NCBI GenBank assembly: GCA_947498325.1
Contig: CANMKE010000037.1
Coordinates: forward strand, 1-44,870
Source of the DNA: an uncultured Persicobacter sp.
Lineage (GTDB): Bacteria; Bacteroidota; Bacteroidia; Cytophagales; Cyclobacteriaceae
DNA length: 44,870 bases
Direction: 5' to 3'
Shown: one piece after another, positions 17,345 through 25,189 of the stretch
Numbering within the stretch: the first letter of the stretch is position 1
How the letters are laid out: every line of letters starts with the position of its first letter
The notes under the pieces: generated by a model
What the model was told of the DNA's origin: nothing
Database searches by the model: none
What the model saw: only the letters and a program-made list of their open reading frames with translations
Position numbers and translations under genes: made by a program

Positions 17345-18091
17345 ATGTCACATATAGGTAGAAATATCCGAAAAATACGTTCGGTCAAAAATTTGAGCCA
17401 AGCCAAATTTGCCGAGCTTTTCAAACTTGCCCGTCCGTCGGTCGGGGCGTATGAAGAAGGGCGCTCGGAACCAAAGATCGATACCGTGATTGCAATTGCG
17501 CAGCATTTTAACCTCAGCATAGATTTACTACTGACCAAGGATATTACCGTCAATCAGCTTTATCATTTTGATATCGATAAAGTGGAAGAAAAGATTGAGC
17601 CCCTCGTAAAACAGGTGGAGGGTATCCCGATGCTCGAAGGAAAAAATTGGTTAAATTATATATTAGGGCAGCGAAAGCCCGATTTTATTGATAACCTTCC
17701 TCAAATAGTGATACCCAAGATCAGTCCAAAAAATCACCTTGCTTTTGTTTTTAATCGCCAACAGGCAGGGGGGAGCAGGGCTTTGAACAATGGGGATATT
17801 TTAATCGGGACGATGGTAAAGCCTTCGGAGATTGCAGCGGTACAAGGCATGTTGGGCATCGTTATTCACAATCGCCGGGCTTACGTGCTTCGGATTGTAA
17901 AAGAAGAGGGCGACCAGCTGATTCTCAGCTATTGGGAAGACCCGAGCGAACAGGTGCCGCTTTCGATGGAAAAGGTGGAGGAGATTTGGGCAGTTAAGCA
18001 ACGCATCACGCAGCAACTCGACGCCCCGAACCTGTTGGAACGCCGTGTTTTACGCCTCGAAGAACAAATAGAAAAACTGTTGCGTGACTAA
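17345..18091 (+). CDS. XRE-type regulator with a LexA/S24-like C-terminal domain
   Basis: The 248-aa protein begins with a helix-turn-helix (residues 1-60; IRKIRSVKNLSQAKFAELF, RPSVGAYEEGRSEPK). A middle linker precedes a C-terminal region resembling the S24/LexA fold (NGDILIGTMV, GIVIHNRRAYVLRIVKEEGD, SYWEDPSEQVPLS, IWAVKQRI) and ending in a coiled coil. The Ser-Met of active S24 peptidases is missing (NNGDIL) and the usual Lys position reads Arg, so self-cleavage is unlikely. ATG at 17345 is preferred; the in-frame ATG at 17249 would add 32 residues encoded by the AT-rich promoter region. It is divergent from ybjN-pspA and its 3' end overlaps the flavoprotein stop by 4 bases. Confidence 0.85.
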   Translation: MSHIGRNIRKIRSVKNLSQAKFAELFKLARPSVGAYEEGRSEPKIDTVIAIAQHFNLSIDLLLTKDITVNQLYHFDIDKVEEKIEPLVKQVEGIPMLEGKNWLNYILGQRKPDFIDNLPQIVIPKISPKNHLAFVFNRQQAGGSRALNNGDILIGTMVKPSEIAAVQGMLGIVIHNRRAYVLRIVKEEGDQLILSYWEDPSEQVPLSMEKVEEIWAVKQRITQQLDAPNLLERRVLRLEEQIEKLLRD

Positions 18092-19605
18092 ATTGTAGGA
18101 GTGCTCATTTTTTGAGCAGCTTGTATTCCACTGTCTATGGCTTCAAATAGTAGCGGCAGACGGAAGGTATCCACGCCTGCAAAAGCGAGATTATCAGGGC
18201 TCTGTATCGGTTGGTTAAGGTAACCTACTGAAGGGATGGGCATGGCATGTCCCATAAAGTGTAGATAGGCGGTTGCTACCTGCTCAGTGATGTCCTCCTG
18301 AATCAATTCCTCAATCGCTTTCAGCCCAAACTGAAACACTTCGGAAGGGTCATTTTTGATCTTCAAAAGGTGTTGCCTTTCCTGTGGCTGATAATTATGG
18401 TAGAGGCTAATAACCTGAACAGATTCCTGCTCACGATGACTCGCCGTATTCACTATGCCTACCAGCGGATGATTGGCAGTGATGTATTCGTTCTGCCAAA
18501 AATTGGTCGACTGATGCAATGGCTTTTTCAGGACATAATTAATCACCAACCACGGACTGTACTTTACGGCTTTAAAAGTGGAGGCATGCGCAGGGAAAAT
18601 TGTCGGCAACAAAAACTTGGGCGCCGCAAAAATCAACTGCTCACAATGAATATGGTATTGCCGTTCCTTTTTCAGGTCAAGCACCTGTAAGGAGTAACCA
18701 TGCGCAGCCGTTTCAATGTTGACCACCATTTGCTGAAGCCTACATTTTGCTGACGGCAATTGCTTGGCCATTTTATCGATGAAATAGTAATTCCCTGATG
18801 TTGGCGAAAATATTTCCACGGAAGGATCACCGTAAGGGCGACACATAAAATAATGGATGCCCGACAAAGCTGATACCTGATCCGATTTGGCGCCGTAATC
18901 ATCACGCATCACATAATCTATGGCTTCCAGACTTTGCAATTTAAAGGGGTGAGCCTGCGTCAGGAAATCTTTGAAAGAAAGTGAATTAAGGTGGTGATGT
19001 TCCTTGTCGATCAGTCGTGAAGGCAAAGGCATTTTTCCGTGGTACTCCGAAAGCAATGCTGTAAAAGCTTGATGATCGTCAAAATCGCCGATCAATTGAG
19101 GGCGTCGGTCTCCCTGTTGCCAATATTGCGCCTCCGCATATGGCGGGATAATATGCTGCCGATCGTTGAACTGCCATAATTTGGCAATCGGGTTATAGCG
19201 GATAATTTTCAGCTGCTCCAAAAACGCCAGCACCTCCTTTCCGAAATTTTCAGGGTACGCTAAATCGTAATGCGCGCCCTGCCCAATCCATTGTTGCTGA
19301 TGTTCAACGGCTGAAGAGGTCCCTCCCAGGCGGTCGGCCATTTCTAGTAATACAAAATCCTGATCTCGCAGGTGACAGGCGGCCGACAAACCTGCAACGC
19401 CTCCACCGACCACCACGGTTTTAAAGTGTTGATCCTGTTCTGCTTCCCAGTCGGGCAAGCCAAATCTTAAAAAATGACCGCTTTGATCCTCACTTCTAAT
19501 CTTAAAAGGAAAGGGCAAAGTGCTTTTTTGATTACAGGCCATCTGCCATAAGGGGAGGGCGAACAAACCTGCGGTACTCAGTTTAATAAATTGACGTCTT
19601 TGCAT
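18088..19605 (-). CDS. Exported FAD-dependent amine-oxidase-like protein
   Basis: The 505-aa flavoprotein has a twin-arginine signal (MQRRQFIKLSTAGLFALPLWQMACNQ), with a Cys that could make it a lipoprotein, so it works outside the cytoplasm. The FAD-binding Rossmann motif is clear: TVVVGGGVAGLSAACHL, then VLLEMADRLGGTSS. The C-terminal dinucleotide motif reads NLAFAGVDTFRLPLLFEAIDSGIQAA. The family includes monoamine and polyamine oxidases, desaturases and protoporphyrinogen oxidase; the substrate here is unknown. The gene follows the spermidine-synthase-like gene by 3 bases, an operon, which suggests that polyamine-like chemistry links the two (inference). Confidence 0.88.
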   Translation of the reverse strand: MQRRQFIKLSTAGLFALPLWQMACNQKSTLPFPFKIRSEDQSGHFLRFGLPDWEAEQDQHFKTVVVGGGVAGLSAACHLRDQDFVLLEMADRLGGTSSAVEHQQQWIGQGAHYDLAYPENFGKEVLAFLEQLKIIRYNPIAKLWQFNDRQHIIPPYAEAQYWQQGDRRPQLIGDFDDHQAFTALLSEYHGKMPLPSRLIDKEHHHLNSLSFKDFLTQAHPFKLQSLEAIDYVMRDDYGAKSDQVSALSGIHYFMCRPYGDPSVEIFSPTSGNYYFIDKMAKQLPSAKCRLQQMVVNIETAAHGYSLQVLDLKKERQYHIHCEQLIFAAPKFLLPTIFPAHASTFKAVKYSPWLVINYVLKKPLHQSTNFWQNEYITANHPLVGIVNTASHREQESVQVISLYHNYQPQERQHLLKIKNDPSEVFQFGLKAIEELIQEDITEQVATAYLHFMGHAMPIPSVGYLNQPIQSPDNLAFAGVDTFRLPLLFEAIDSGIQAAQKMSTPTI

Positions 19606-19608
19606 AAG

Positions 19609-21006
19609 TTAAATACTTCCCAGAATTTCGGAATTAAAAGTGGAGGCTAAAATATTGTTTTGTAGCGTGTTGATCTGCTGATCATTAGATTTTGGGCCTT
19701 TCGGAAAGTGAGTGATCAGGGAAATACTTTCCTGCGTCAACCATTTTGTTTGCAGACGATCAAAGTCCAGCGCATCCTGCTGTTCAAAATCCGCCTTACT
19801 TGCCATAATCCATGCTCGGTCGCCAAGTGAGGGCGCGCTGTTATGAAAAGCTTTGGTGTGCATACCTGTGGAGGCGATGGTGTTTTTGATGATTTTAAAA
19901 CTGTTGGCAAAAAGAAAAGGATTTGTGGCATTACAAACCATGATTCCTGTTTCTGACAATTGATTTTTGACCAGCTGAAAAGACTTTTGACTGTACCACC
20001 TCCCGAATTGAATGGTTAAAGCTTCGGGCAGGTCCATCAAAATTAAATCATAAGGATCGTGCTGATCGTTATTCAAAAACATGCCTAAACTTTGCTGAAT
20101 CCAATGTGTGGAGGAGTCTTTGTCTTTTCCCTGAATGGCTTTTGCGCCATCATAATCCAATGGCAAATAATCAATTTGCGCCCATGAATTTGACCTTTTT
20201 GCAATCTGTCGGATACTTCCATTAAGATCGCCAATAATCAATAGTCGTTTTGGTTTGTGGAGGTATTGCATCGGGTACAAGACGAAAGGCTCGTGGTACA
20301 TCGCTTGATCGACATTGCATTGTATCAGCTGTTGATTTTTATAGGTCCACTGCGTGTTTTTGAATTGAGTGAAGGTGTATTTTCCCAGCGTCCCCTGAAT
20401 TTGTTGCGTGATCAGTTCACCGAAAAGGGGCTGATCTTTGAAAGGCTTTTTATTGATATTCCAATGACAGTAAAGCGAAGAAATGATTATCAGGAGTACG
20501 AAAGGGTAGTTGACTTTCCTGTTTTTAGGAAAAAAAGTGGACAAATTGTGACCAAAGATACCATAGGCACAGGCGACAAATATCAAAACAGCCGAGGAAA
20601 TATATGGGATACTGAAGGCAGGAGTAAGAAGCCCAACCAGTAATAACACGGTGGAGGAGCACAGCAATGCTTTCACTGATTTTCCCCAGATTTTGGGCAT
20701 GAAAAATCCCGTAGCCATGGCAATGGCATAAAAGATGGGCTCGTAATAAAGGGATTGCGCCTTTAGAAAGCCATAAATGCTATCGGCAAAAACTAATGGG
20801 AAGAGGGCCAGACCAAAGCAGAACCTTTCGGTTTTTTTTGTCAGGGGTGCTTTTTGTCGGATCAGCAGTCCCAATATCAAACATAAAAAAATCAGCAAAT
20901 AGCCTTTATGCTGCGGACCTGCCCATTGCATACCGAAGGCAGATGCCCAGCAAAAAAAGAGGGCGGGGCCAATGATTCCTAAAAATAGGGAAGATTTGTT
21001 GTTCAT
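19609..21006 (-). CDS. Membrane protein with spermidine-synthase-like methyltransferase domain
   Basis: The 465-aa protein has about six hydrophobic segments in residues 8-195, then a soluble domain (about 200-465) resembling spermidine synthase: RLLIIGDLNGSIRQI, LPLDYDGAKAI, DPYDLILMDLPEAL and WYSQKSFQLVKNQL. In active spermidine synthases the first motif is a GGGDG-type loop and the third is an acidic DxxD-like stretch; both are altered here, so decarboxylated-SAM binding is doubtful. Membrane-anchored members of this family are known but uncharacterised. It overlaps no neighbour, and directly precedes the amine-oxidase-like gene. No SAM decarboxylase gene is in the window. The activity is left open. 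Confidence 0.78.
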   Translation of the reverse strand: MNNKSSLFLGIIGPALFFCWASAFGMQWAGPQHKGYLLIFLCLILGLLIRQKAPLTKKTERFCFGLALFPLVFADSIYGFLKAQSLYYEPIFYAIAMATGFFMPKIWGKSVKALLCSSTVLLLVGLLTPAFSIPYISSAVLIFVACAYGIFGHNLSTFFPKNRKVNYPFVLLIIISSLYCHWNINKKPFKDQPLFGELITQQIQGTLGKYTFTQFKNTQWTYKNQQLIQCNVDQAMYHEPFVLYPMQYLHKPKRLLIIGDLNGSIRQIAKRSNSWAQIDYLPLDYDGAKAIQGKDKDSSTHWIQQSLGMFLNNDQHDPYDLILMDLPEALTIQFGRWYSQKSFQLVKNQLSETGIMVCNATNPFLFANSFKIIKNTIASTGMHTKAFHNSAPSLGDRAWIMASKADFEQQDALDFDRLQTKWLTQESISLITHFPKGPKSNDQQINTLQNNILASTFNSEILGSI

Positions 21007-21024
21007 TTATTAATCATGTAGTGC

Positions 21025-21174
21025 TATCCCGAGTGGGACGCTCGCTATAGTTTAGTGTTTTTGTCGCGGATTTTAGTTCAAGCGTCCCGCTTGGACTAAC
21101 CATAAAAATTGGATTGCCCCTAAGGGGACGATTAAACCAGAATTGGGTTATCACGAGCGGGATTCTCGCAATCG
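21025..21174. repeat. Three REP-like palindromic repeats
   Basis: Copies lie at 21025-21050, 21075-21100 (inverted) and 21149-21174. They share the layout TATC-n-CGAG, GGGAC, CTCG, ATAG with the two copies near base 84-152. Copy 21025-21050 and copy 127-152 match at 21 of 26 positions. No protein is encoded in this intergenic stretch. Confidence 0.55.
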
Positions 21175-21228
21175 CCCTTGCACCATTTAAAGCTAACAGA
21201 ACGATAATTAGCACAAAAATTAATTTGT

Positions 21229-21255
21229 GGAAATCTGTGTATTCTGTGGACAAAA
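21229..21255. repeat. Dispersed 27-nt repeat, copy 1
   Basis: The sequence opens with GGAAATCTGTGTATTCTGTG and continues GACAAAA. A second copy at 30152-30178 matches at 23 of 27 positions. Both are intergenic. Confidence 0.5.
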
Positions 21256-21281
21256 CCTTATCAAAACCTCTCCAAACTGCA

Positions 21282-22748
21282 TTAATGCTTGCGCAAAGTG
21301 TGAATCATCTGACGTTTCTTTTCGTCCAATTTTGGCTCCAAGCCCACCGTATAATGGTGTGGGTGTGTGAATCGCTTTACGCTATCGTCGAGGGTCATCA
21401 TATTTTGCAGGGTGTTTTCACGGATTTCCACTAAGGAAGGCGACTGATAAACTTTTTTACCCTTTTCAAAAATAGGCTCGAGCAACAATTTTTCGTCCCA
21501 GTCGATCTTGATTTTTTTTCTGCGGGTAACATCCGTTGGATCGACGAAATACTCGGCATCCTGCCCAAGGTGGACGTCAAAAACCATGTCTCCCCGCATT
21601 TTACCATTTTTGTAAAAACGTACAATTTGATGATCTCCAGGCGTAGTTACCTTGATGGCCTGCTCGGAAAGTTTAATTTTTGATTCCCATTTACCATCCT
21701 GATTCTTGATGTTGGTTAGTTTGTAAACTCCCCCCAGAGCAGGTTGGTCATAGGCGGTAACGAGTTTGGTGCCAACACCCCAAATATCAATTTTTGCATT
21801 TTGGGAATTTTTCAGGGATTGAATGATGTATTCGTCCAAATCATTGGAAGCGACAATTTTTGTGGCGGTAAAGCCTGCCTGATCAAGCATTTTTCGGGCT
21901 TCGATACTCAGGTAAGCCAAATCTCCTGAATCCAGTCGGATACCATGAAAGAGGATATTTTTGGACCTGAGCTTTTTCATGGTTTCAATCGCTGAGGCGA
22001 CTCCTTCGAGGGTGTCGTAGGTATCGACCAACAGAATGGTATTTTCGGGCATCGCTTTGGCAAAAGCCTCAAAGGCTTCCACTTCCTCGTCAAAAGATAA
22101 AATCCAAGAGTGGGCATGGGTGCCCTTTACAGGAATGCCGAAAAGCATGCCCGCCTGCACGTTTGAAGTCGCATCTACTCCGCCAACGAAAGCGGCACGG
22201 GTAGCAGATAAGCCGCCATCGATTCCCTGAGCTCTTCGGAGGCCAAATTCCAGGATGGTATCGCCGTCGGTAGCTAATTTTAACCTTGCGGCTTTGGTGG
22301 CAATCAGGGTTTGGAAGTTAATCAAAGTCAGTAGGGGTGTTTCGATTAATTGCGCTTGAAGCAAAGGACCTCTGACTTTTAAGACTGGTTCAAATGGGAA
22401 AATAATTTCCCCTTCAGGGATGCCTTCTACCGAACAGCTGAATTTCATTTGCTCCAAATAATCCAAAAAGCCTTTCTCAAACATCGGACTGCCCGAAGGG
22501 TTTTTCAGCGAAGCCAAATATTTGATTTCCGCTGCTTCGAATGTCCAGTTTTCGAGGTAATCAATAACAGTAGCCAATCCTGCTGAAATGCTGAAACCCC
22601 CACCGAAAGGATTTTTACGGAAGTATAATTCATACACAGCCTCTTGCTCGTGCTTGTTATTTTTCCAATAGCCATAAGCCATGGTGATTTGGTACAGGTC
22701 GGTGAGTAGCGAAAGATTCGATTTGTATATTTTCGAAAGATCAGTCAT
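21282..22748 (-). CDS. pncB: Nicotinate phosphoribosyltransferase
   Basis: The 488-aa enzyme converts nicotinate and PRPP to nicotinate mononucleotide, the Preiss-Handler NAD salvage entry, in the cytosol. Diagnostic segments are LLTDLYQITMAYGYW near the start, GLRRAQGIDGG, VDTYDTLEGVASAI, IRLDSGDLAYLSIEARKML, VASNDLDEYII and IWGVGTKLVTAYDQPALGGVYKL. Length fits the family. It starts at ATG 22748. It is monocistronic on the minus strand, upstream of a repeat-filled gap. Together with nadA (25190-26194), the window covers both salvage and de novo NAD supply. Confidence 0.95.
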   Translation of the reverse strand: MTDLSKIYKSNLSLLTDLYQITMAYGYWKNNKHEQEAVYELYFRKNPFGGGFSISAGLATVIDYLENWTFEAAEIKYLASLKNPSGSPMFEKGFLDYLEQMKFSCSVEGIPEGEIIFPFEPVLKVRGPLLQAQLIETPLLTLINFQTLIATKAARLKLATDGDTILEFGLRRAQGIDGGLSATRAAFVGGVDATSNVQAGMLFGIPVKGTHAHSWILSFDEEVEAFEAFAKAMPENTILLVDTYDTLEGVASAIETMKKLRSKNILFHGIRLDSGDLAYLSIEARKMLDQAGFTATKIVASNDLDEYIIQSLKNSQNAKIDIWGVGTKLVTAYDQPALGGVYKLTNIKNQDGKWESKIKLSEQAIKVTTPGDHQIVRFYKNGKMRGDMVFDVHLGQDAEYFVDPTDVTRRKKIKIDWDEKLLLEPIFEKGKKVYQSPSLVEIRENTLQNMMTLDDSVKRFTHPHHYTVGLEPKLDEKKRQMIHTLRKH

Positions 22749-23023
22749 TGAGGTGCAGTTTATTTGAGTTCATAACCATTGTCGGGCGGCCACATTGTTG
22801 GAGCGCTGCATGTATCGTCGGTACCGAATGTTTTCAGTAAAAGCCTTCCATGCTTTTTGCCATCAGTTAATTATTGAGCAAGGAAAGGAAAATTTATCGG
22901 ATTGAAAAGAAGTCGGTCGAGGATAATCAAATGGAGGCTTGAATAGCGGTCAGGTCTTGAATAGTAAGATTATTATTCCTATTTTAATTGTAACAAACTT
23001 ACTTTTTAAAATAATCATTTTTT

Positions 23024-23452
23024 ATGACTCGATATTTTCCTTTTGTTGGCGTAGGGTTAACGGCCTTGATTGCCGTTTCTTTTTTATTATTTGGCTTTGC
23101 CGAGGCTGAGAACGATCGGGCAGTGGTGCATTCGGAGTCTTTTCAAATCATTTTTGAAAAAACCGAAAATGGGCTGTCCATTAAATCCCACAAAGGCACC
23201 GCATGGGAGAAATTAGCCTTCAGCCTCCACGGCCAGAAGGTGTTTGTCAATCAGTTTGGGGAATCTTCCCCGAAGGCTGTTCAGAAAAAGGGTGAAAATG
23301 ATGATTTAGCGGATTTTGAATTCTCCATTGAGTCCAGCGACAATGAGGTCATCCTGAAATCAAATGGGGGTACTGCCTGGGAAGAGCTGAAATTTTCCCT
23401 TCAGGAAGGAAAGAAGATTTTGGTGAATGAATATGGGCTCAATCGCATTTGA
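23024..23452 (+). CDS. Exported protein with a duplicated 40-residue unit, 142 aa
   Basis: Unrecognised family. An N-terminal signal or anchor (YFPFVGVGLTALIAVSFLLFGFAEA) precedes two copies of a beta-like unit, about residues 38-80 and 95-138. Shared core: F-x-I, then K-[SG]-x-x-GTAWE-[KE]-L-x-FSL, and VN-[QE]-[FY]-G. The copies are linked by a charged stretch (KAVQKKGENDDLADF). Aligned positions are close enough that the protein looks like a recent internal duplication. It stands alone on the plus strand and ends in a strong bidirectional terminator. The function is unknown; a periplasmic small binding protein is only a guess. Confidence 0.75.
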   Translation: MTRYFPFVGVGLTALIAVSFLLFGFAEAENDRAVVHSESFQIIFEKTENGLSIKSHKGTAWEKLAFSLHGQKVFVNQFGESSPKAVQKKGENDDLADFEFSIESSDNEVILKSNGGTAWEELKFSLQEGKKILVNEYGLNRI

Positions 23453-23474
23453 TAACCCTTTTCAGTGAAAAATA

Positions 23475-23507
23475 AAAAAGCAAGCACCCATAGATGCTTG
23501 CTTTTTT
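23475..23507. terminator. Bidirectional terminator between the duplicated-unit gene and the ferredoxin gene
   Basis: AAAAAGCAAGCA (23475-23486) and TGCTTGCTTTTTT (23495-23507) form a 12-bp stem with T-rich tails on both strands. It ends the plus-strand 142-aa gene and the minus-strand ferredoxin operon. Confidence 0.85.
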
Positions 23508-23522
23508 GGTGGGTAAGAAAAA

Positions 23523-23750
23523 TTAATGTTCCCTTACCTGAATGATATTTACAGGGCAGGCTTTTGCTGCCCGCTGGTTTTCTTCCAATTCATCTTCACT
23601 GACTTTGACACTCCAAAAGCCTCTTTTATTCTGGGCGCCCAAAAGGACACTTTTGCCATCCTTTTTGGACATTCGCCAACGGTTGTATGCGATTTCCACG
23701 CAGTAATGGCAACCGATGCATTTATCCCTTTGGTGGATGATCGTAACCAT
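23523..23750 (-). CDS. Single-cluster ferredoxin coupled to the U32 gene
   Basis: A 75-aa iron-sulfur protein with Cys11, Cys14, Cys17 (CIGCHYC) and Cys65 (KACPVNII), the ligand set for one [4Fe-4S] cluster. The rest is ferredoxin-like, with an insertion between the two halves. Its ATG overlaps the last base of the upstream U32 stop codon (TAATG junction on the minus strand), so the two are translationally coupled. It probably supplies electrons or assists cluster maintenance for the U32 hydroxylase (inference). Confidence 0.9.
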   Translation of the reverse strand: MVTIIHQRDKCIGCHYCVEIAYNRWRMSKKDGKSVLLGAQNKRGFWSVKVSEDELEENQRAAKACPVNIIQVREH

Positions 23751-25000
23751 TATGCCTCAACGATTTTATAAAGTTTGTCAGAAGGACGAACGCGGTCTGG
23801 AACTTTGATCGAGAAGTTTTCGCCTTTCTTGGCTTCTTCCACCGACTGCCCATCCACGTGAATTTCCTCGGCATCCAATTCCATCACACCTGTTGTTACA
23901 CCAGTGATGAGCAGTTTGTCGCCTTTTTTCAATTTCTGTGCCTCCACTTTAAATTCTGCAACCCCAATTTTGGTGAAGTAATGCTTCGCTAAACCAAGGT
24001 AAACTTTTTTCTGTGTGGCCTGCGAACCTGGCTGGTCTGCCCATTCGCCCATTTCCTGACCGAGGTAATAGCCTCCCCAGAAATCGCGGTTATAAACGGT
24101 GCGTAAATCGTCCATCCATTCTTCCGCTTTTTCGGCGCTGTAAGTACCATCGTAAATCGCATCAACTGCTTTACGATAAACACCGACCACCTTCTTGACA
24201 TACTCAGGCCCTTTGCCACGTCCTTCAATTTTCAGTACCTGAACACCTGTATCCAAAAGCTGATCCAGGAAATTCACCGTACACAAATCTTTCGGCGACA
24301 TGATGTATTCGTTGTCGATCTCAAACTCAATGCTTGGATCTTCAACATCTTTAACCGTATATTTTCGGCGACAGTTCTGGTTGCAAGCACCACGGTTGGC
24401 CGACGAATTATAGGTATGCAAAGACATGTAGCACTTCCCAGAAACGGCCATACAAAGCGCACCATGGGCAAAAACTTCGATCTGAACACGTTTTCCTGAA
24501 GGACCCTTAATGTCTTCTTTTTCTACTGCATCGCAGATATGCTTCATCTGCATCAGGCTCAATTCCCGAGACAATACCATGACATCGGCGAAGTGGGCAT
24601 AAAAACGGATGGTTTCCACATTGGTGATATTCACCTGTGTGGAGATATGAATTTCCACACCGATAGACTGTGCATAGGAAATTACGGCCTGATCTGAGGC
24701 GATAATCGCCGTGATTCCAGCTTCCTTTACACGGTTACAGACATGCTTTACAATCGACATGTCGTGATCGTAAACAATGGTGTTCAGGGTTAAATAGCTA
24801 CGAATCCCATGTTCCTGGCAGATGCCTGCCACCTTTTCCAAATCATCCAACTTGAAGTTCATGGTCGCCCGTGCACGCATGTTCAGTTGCTCAACCCCAA
24901 AATAAATGGAATCTGCGCCACCCTGAATTGCGGCCATTAACGATTCAAACCCTCCCGCAGGAGCCATGATTTCAATATCCTTTCTTAAAGGTGCTCTCAT
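23750..25000 (-). CDS. trhP: U32-family protein, probable tRNA hydroxylase
   Basis: The 416-aa protein has the U32 signature EVFAHGALC and a clear iron-sulfur ligand set: Cys183, Cys190, Cys206, Cys210 and Cys240 (four of these should bind the cluster). It starts with DIEIMAPAGGFESLMAAIQGGADSIYFG, a TIM-barrel nucleotide-binding edge, and ends with a C-terminal domain (about residues 330-416). Members of this group, once called peptidases, are now known to hydroxylate RNA bases; TrhP makes 5-hydroxyuridine in the tRNA wobble position, using prephenate. Length and motifs fit TrhP rather than the shorter 23S rRNA enzyme RlhA, but the split is not certain from sequence alone. A TATATTTG box lies 42 bases upstream. 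Confidence 0.82.
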   Translation of the reverse strand: MRAPLRKDIEIMAPAGGFESLMAAIQGGADSIYFGVEQLNMRARATMNFKLDDLEKVAGICQEHGIRSYLTLNTIVYDHDMSIVKHVCNRVKEAGITAIIASDQAVISYAQSIGVEIHISTQVNITNVETIRFYAHFADVMVLSRELSLMQMKHICDAVEKEDIKGPSGKRVQIEVFAHGALCMAVSGKCYMSLHTYNSSANRGACNQNCRRKYTVKDVEDPSIEFEIDNEYIMSPKDLCTVNFLDQLLDTGVQVLKIEGRGKGPEYVKKVVGVYRKAVDAIYDGTYSAEKAEEWMDDLRTVYNRDFWGGYYLGQEMGEWADQPGSQATQKKVYLGLAKHYFTKIGVAEFKVEAQKLKKGDKLLITGVTTGVMELDAEEIHVDGQSVEEAKKGENFSIKVPDRVRPSDKLYKIVEA

Positions 25001-25041
25001 TTTGTATCTATCTATTTTTTTTGAAGCATTGAAGGTGCTTA

Positions 25042-25049
25042 CAAATATA
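25042..25049 (-). promoter_or_regulatory. Putative -7 box of the U32-ferredoxin operon
   Basis: The minus strand reads TATATTTG, an exact TAnnTTTG match, 42 bases before the ATG at 25000. No -33 TTTG at a normal distance is evident. Confidence 0.5.
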
Positions 25050-25111
25050 CAGTTTTTAAAGCCAAAATCCTTATCTTCAAGCTGATACGCTTTTCAGGGG
25101 AATGGCTTATG

Positions 25112-25142
25112 AAAAAAGCCTAACCAAAAAGGTGAGGCTTTA
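25112..25142 (-). terminator. Intrinsic terminator of nadA
   Basis: AAAGCCTCACC and GGTTAGGCTTT (minus strand) form an 11-position stem with one mismatch around TTTTT, followed by TTT, about 50 bases past the nadA stop. Confidence 0.75.
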
Positions 25143-25189
25143 ATGTCATTCAAATATGATGCAAGTTATTTCAAAAACTGATAAAAACG

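Noticed and set aside
21014-21253. Minus-strand ORF of 79 codons before the spermidine-synthase-like gene
   Set aside because: It runs through the palindromic repeats, and its sequence follows repeat bases, not a protein pattern.
22818-22827. Perfect 10-bp palindrome TCGGTACCGA before the duplicated-unit gene
   Set aside because: It is short and single, with no second site or promoter box at a sensible distance.
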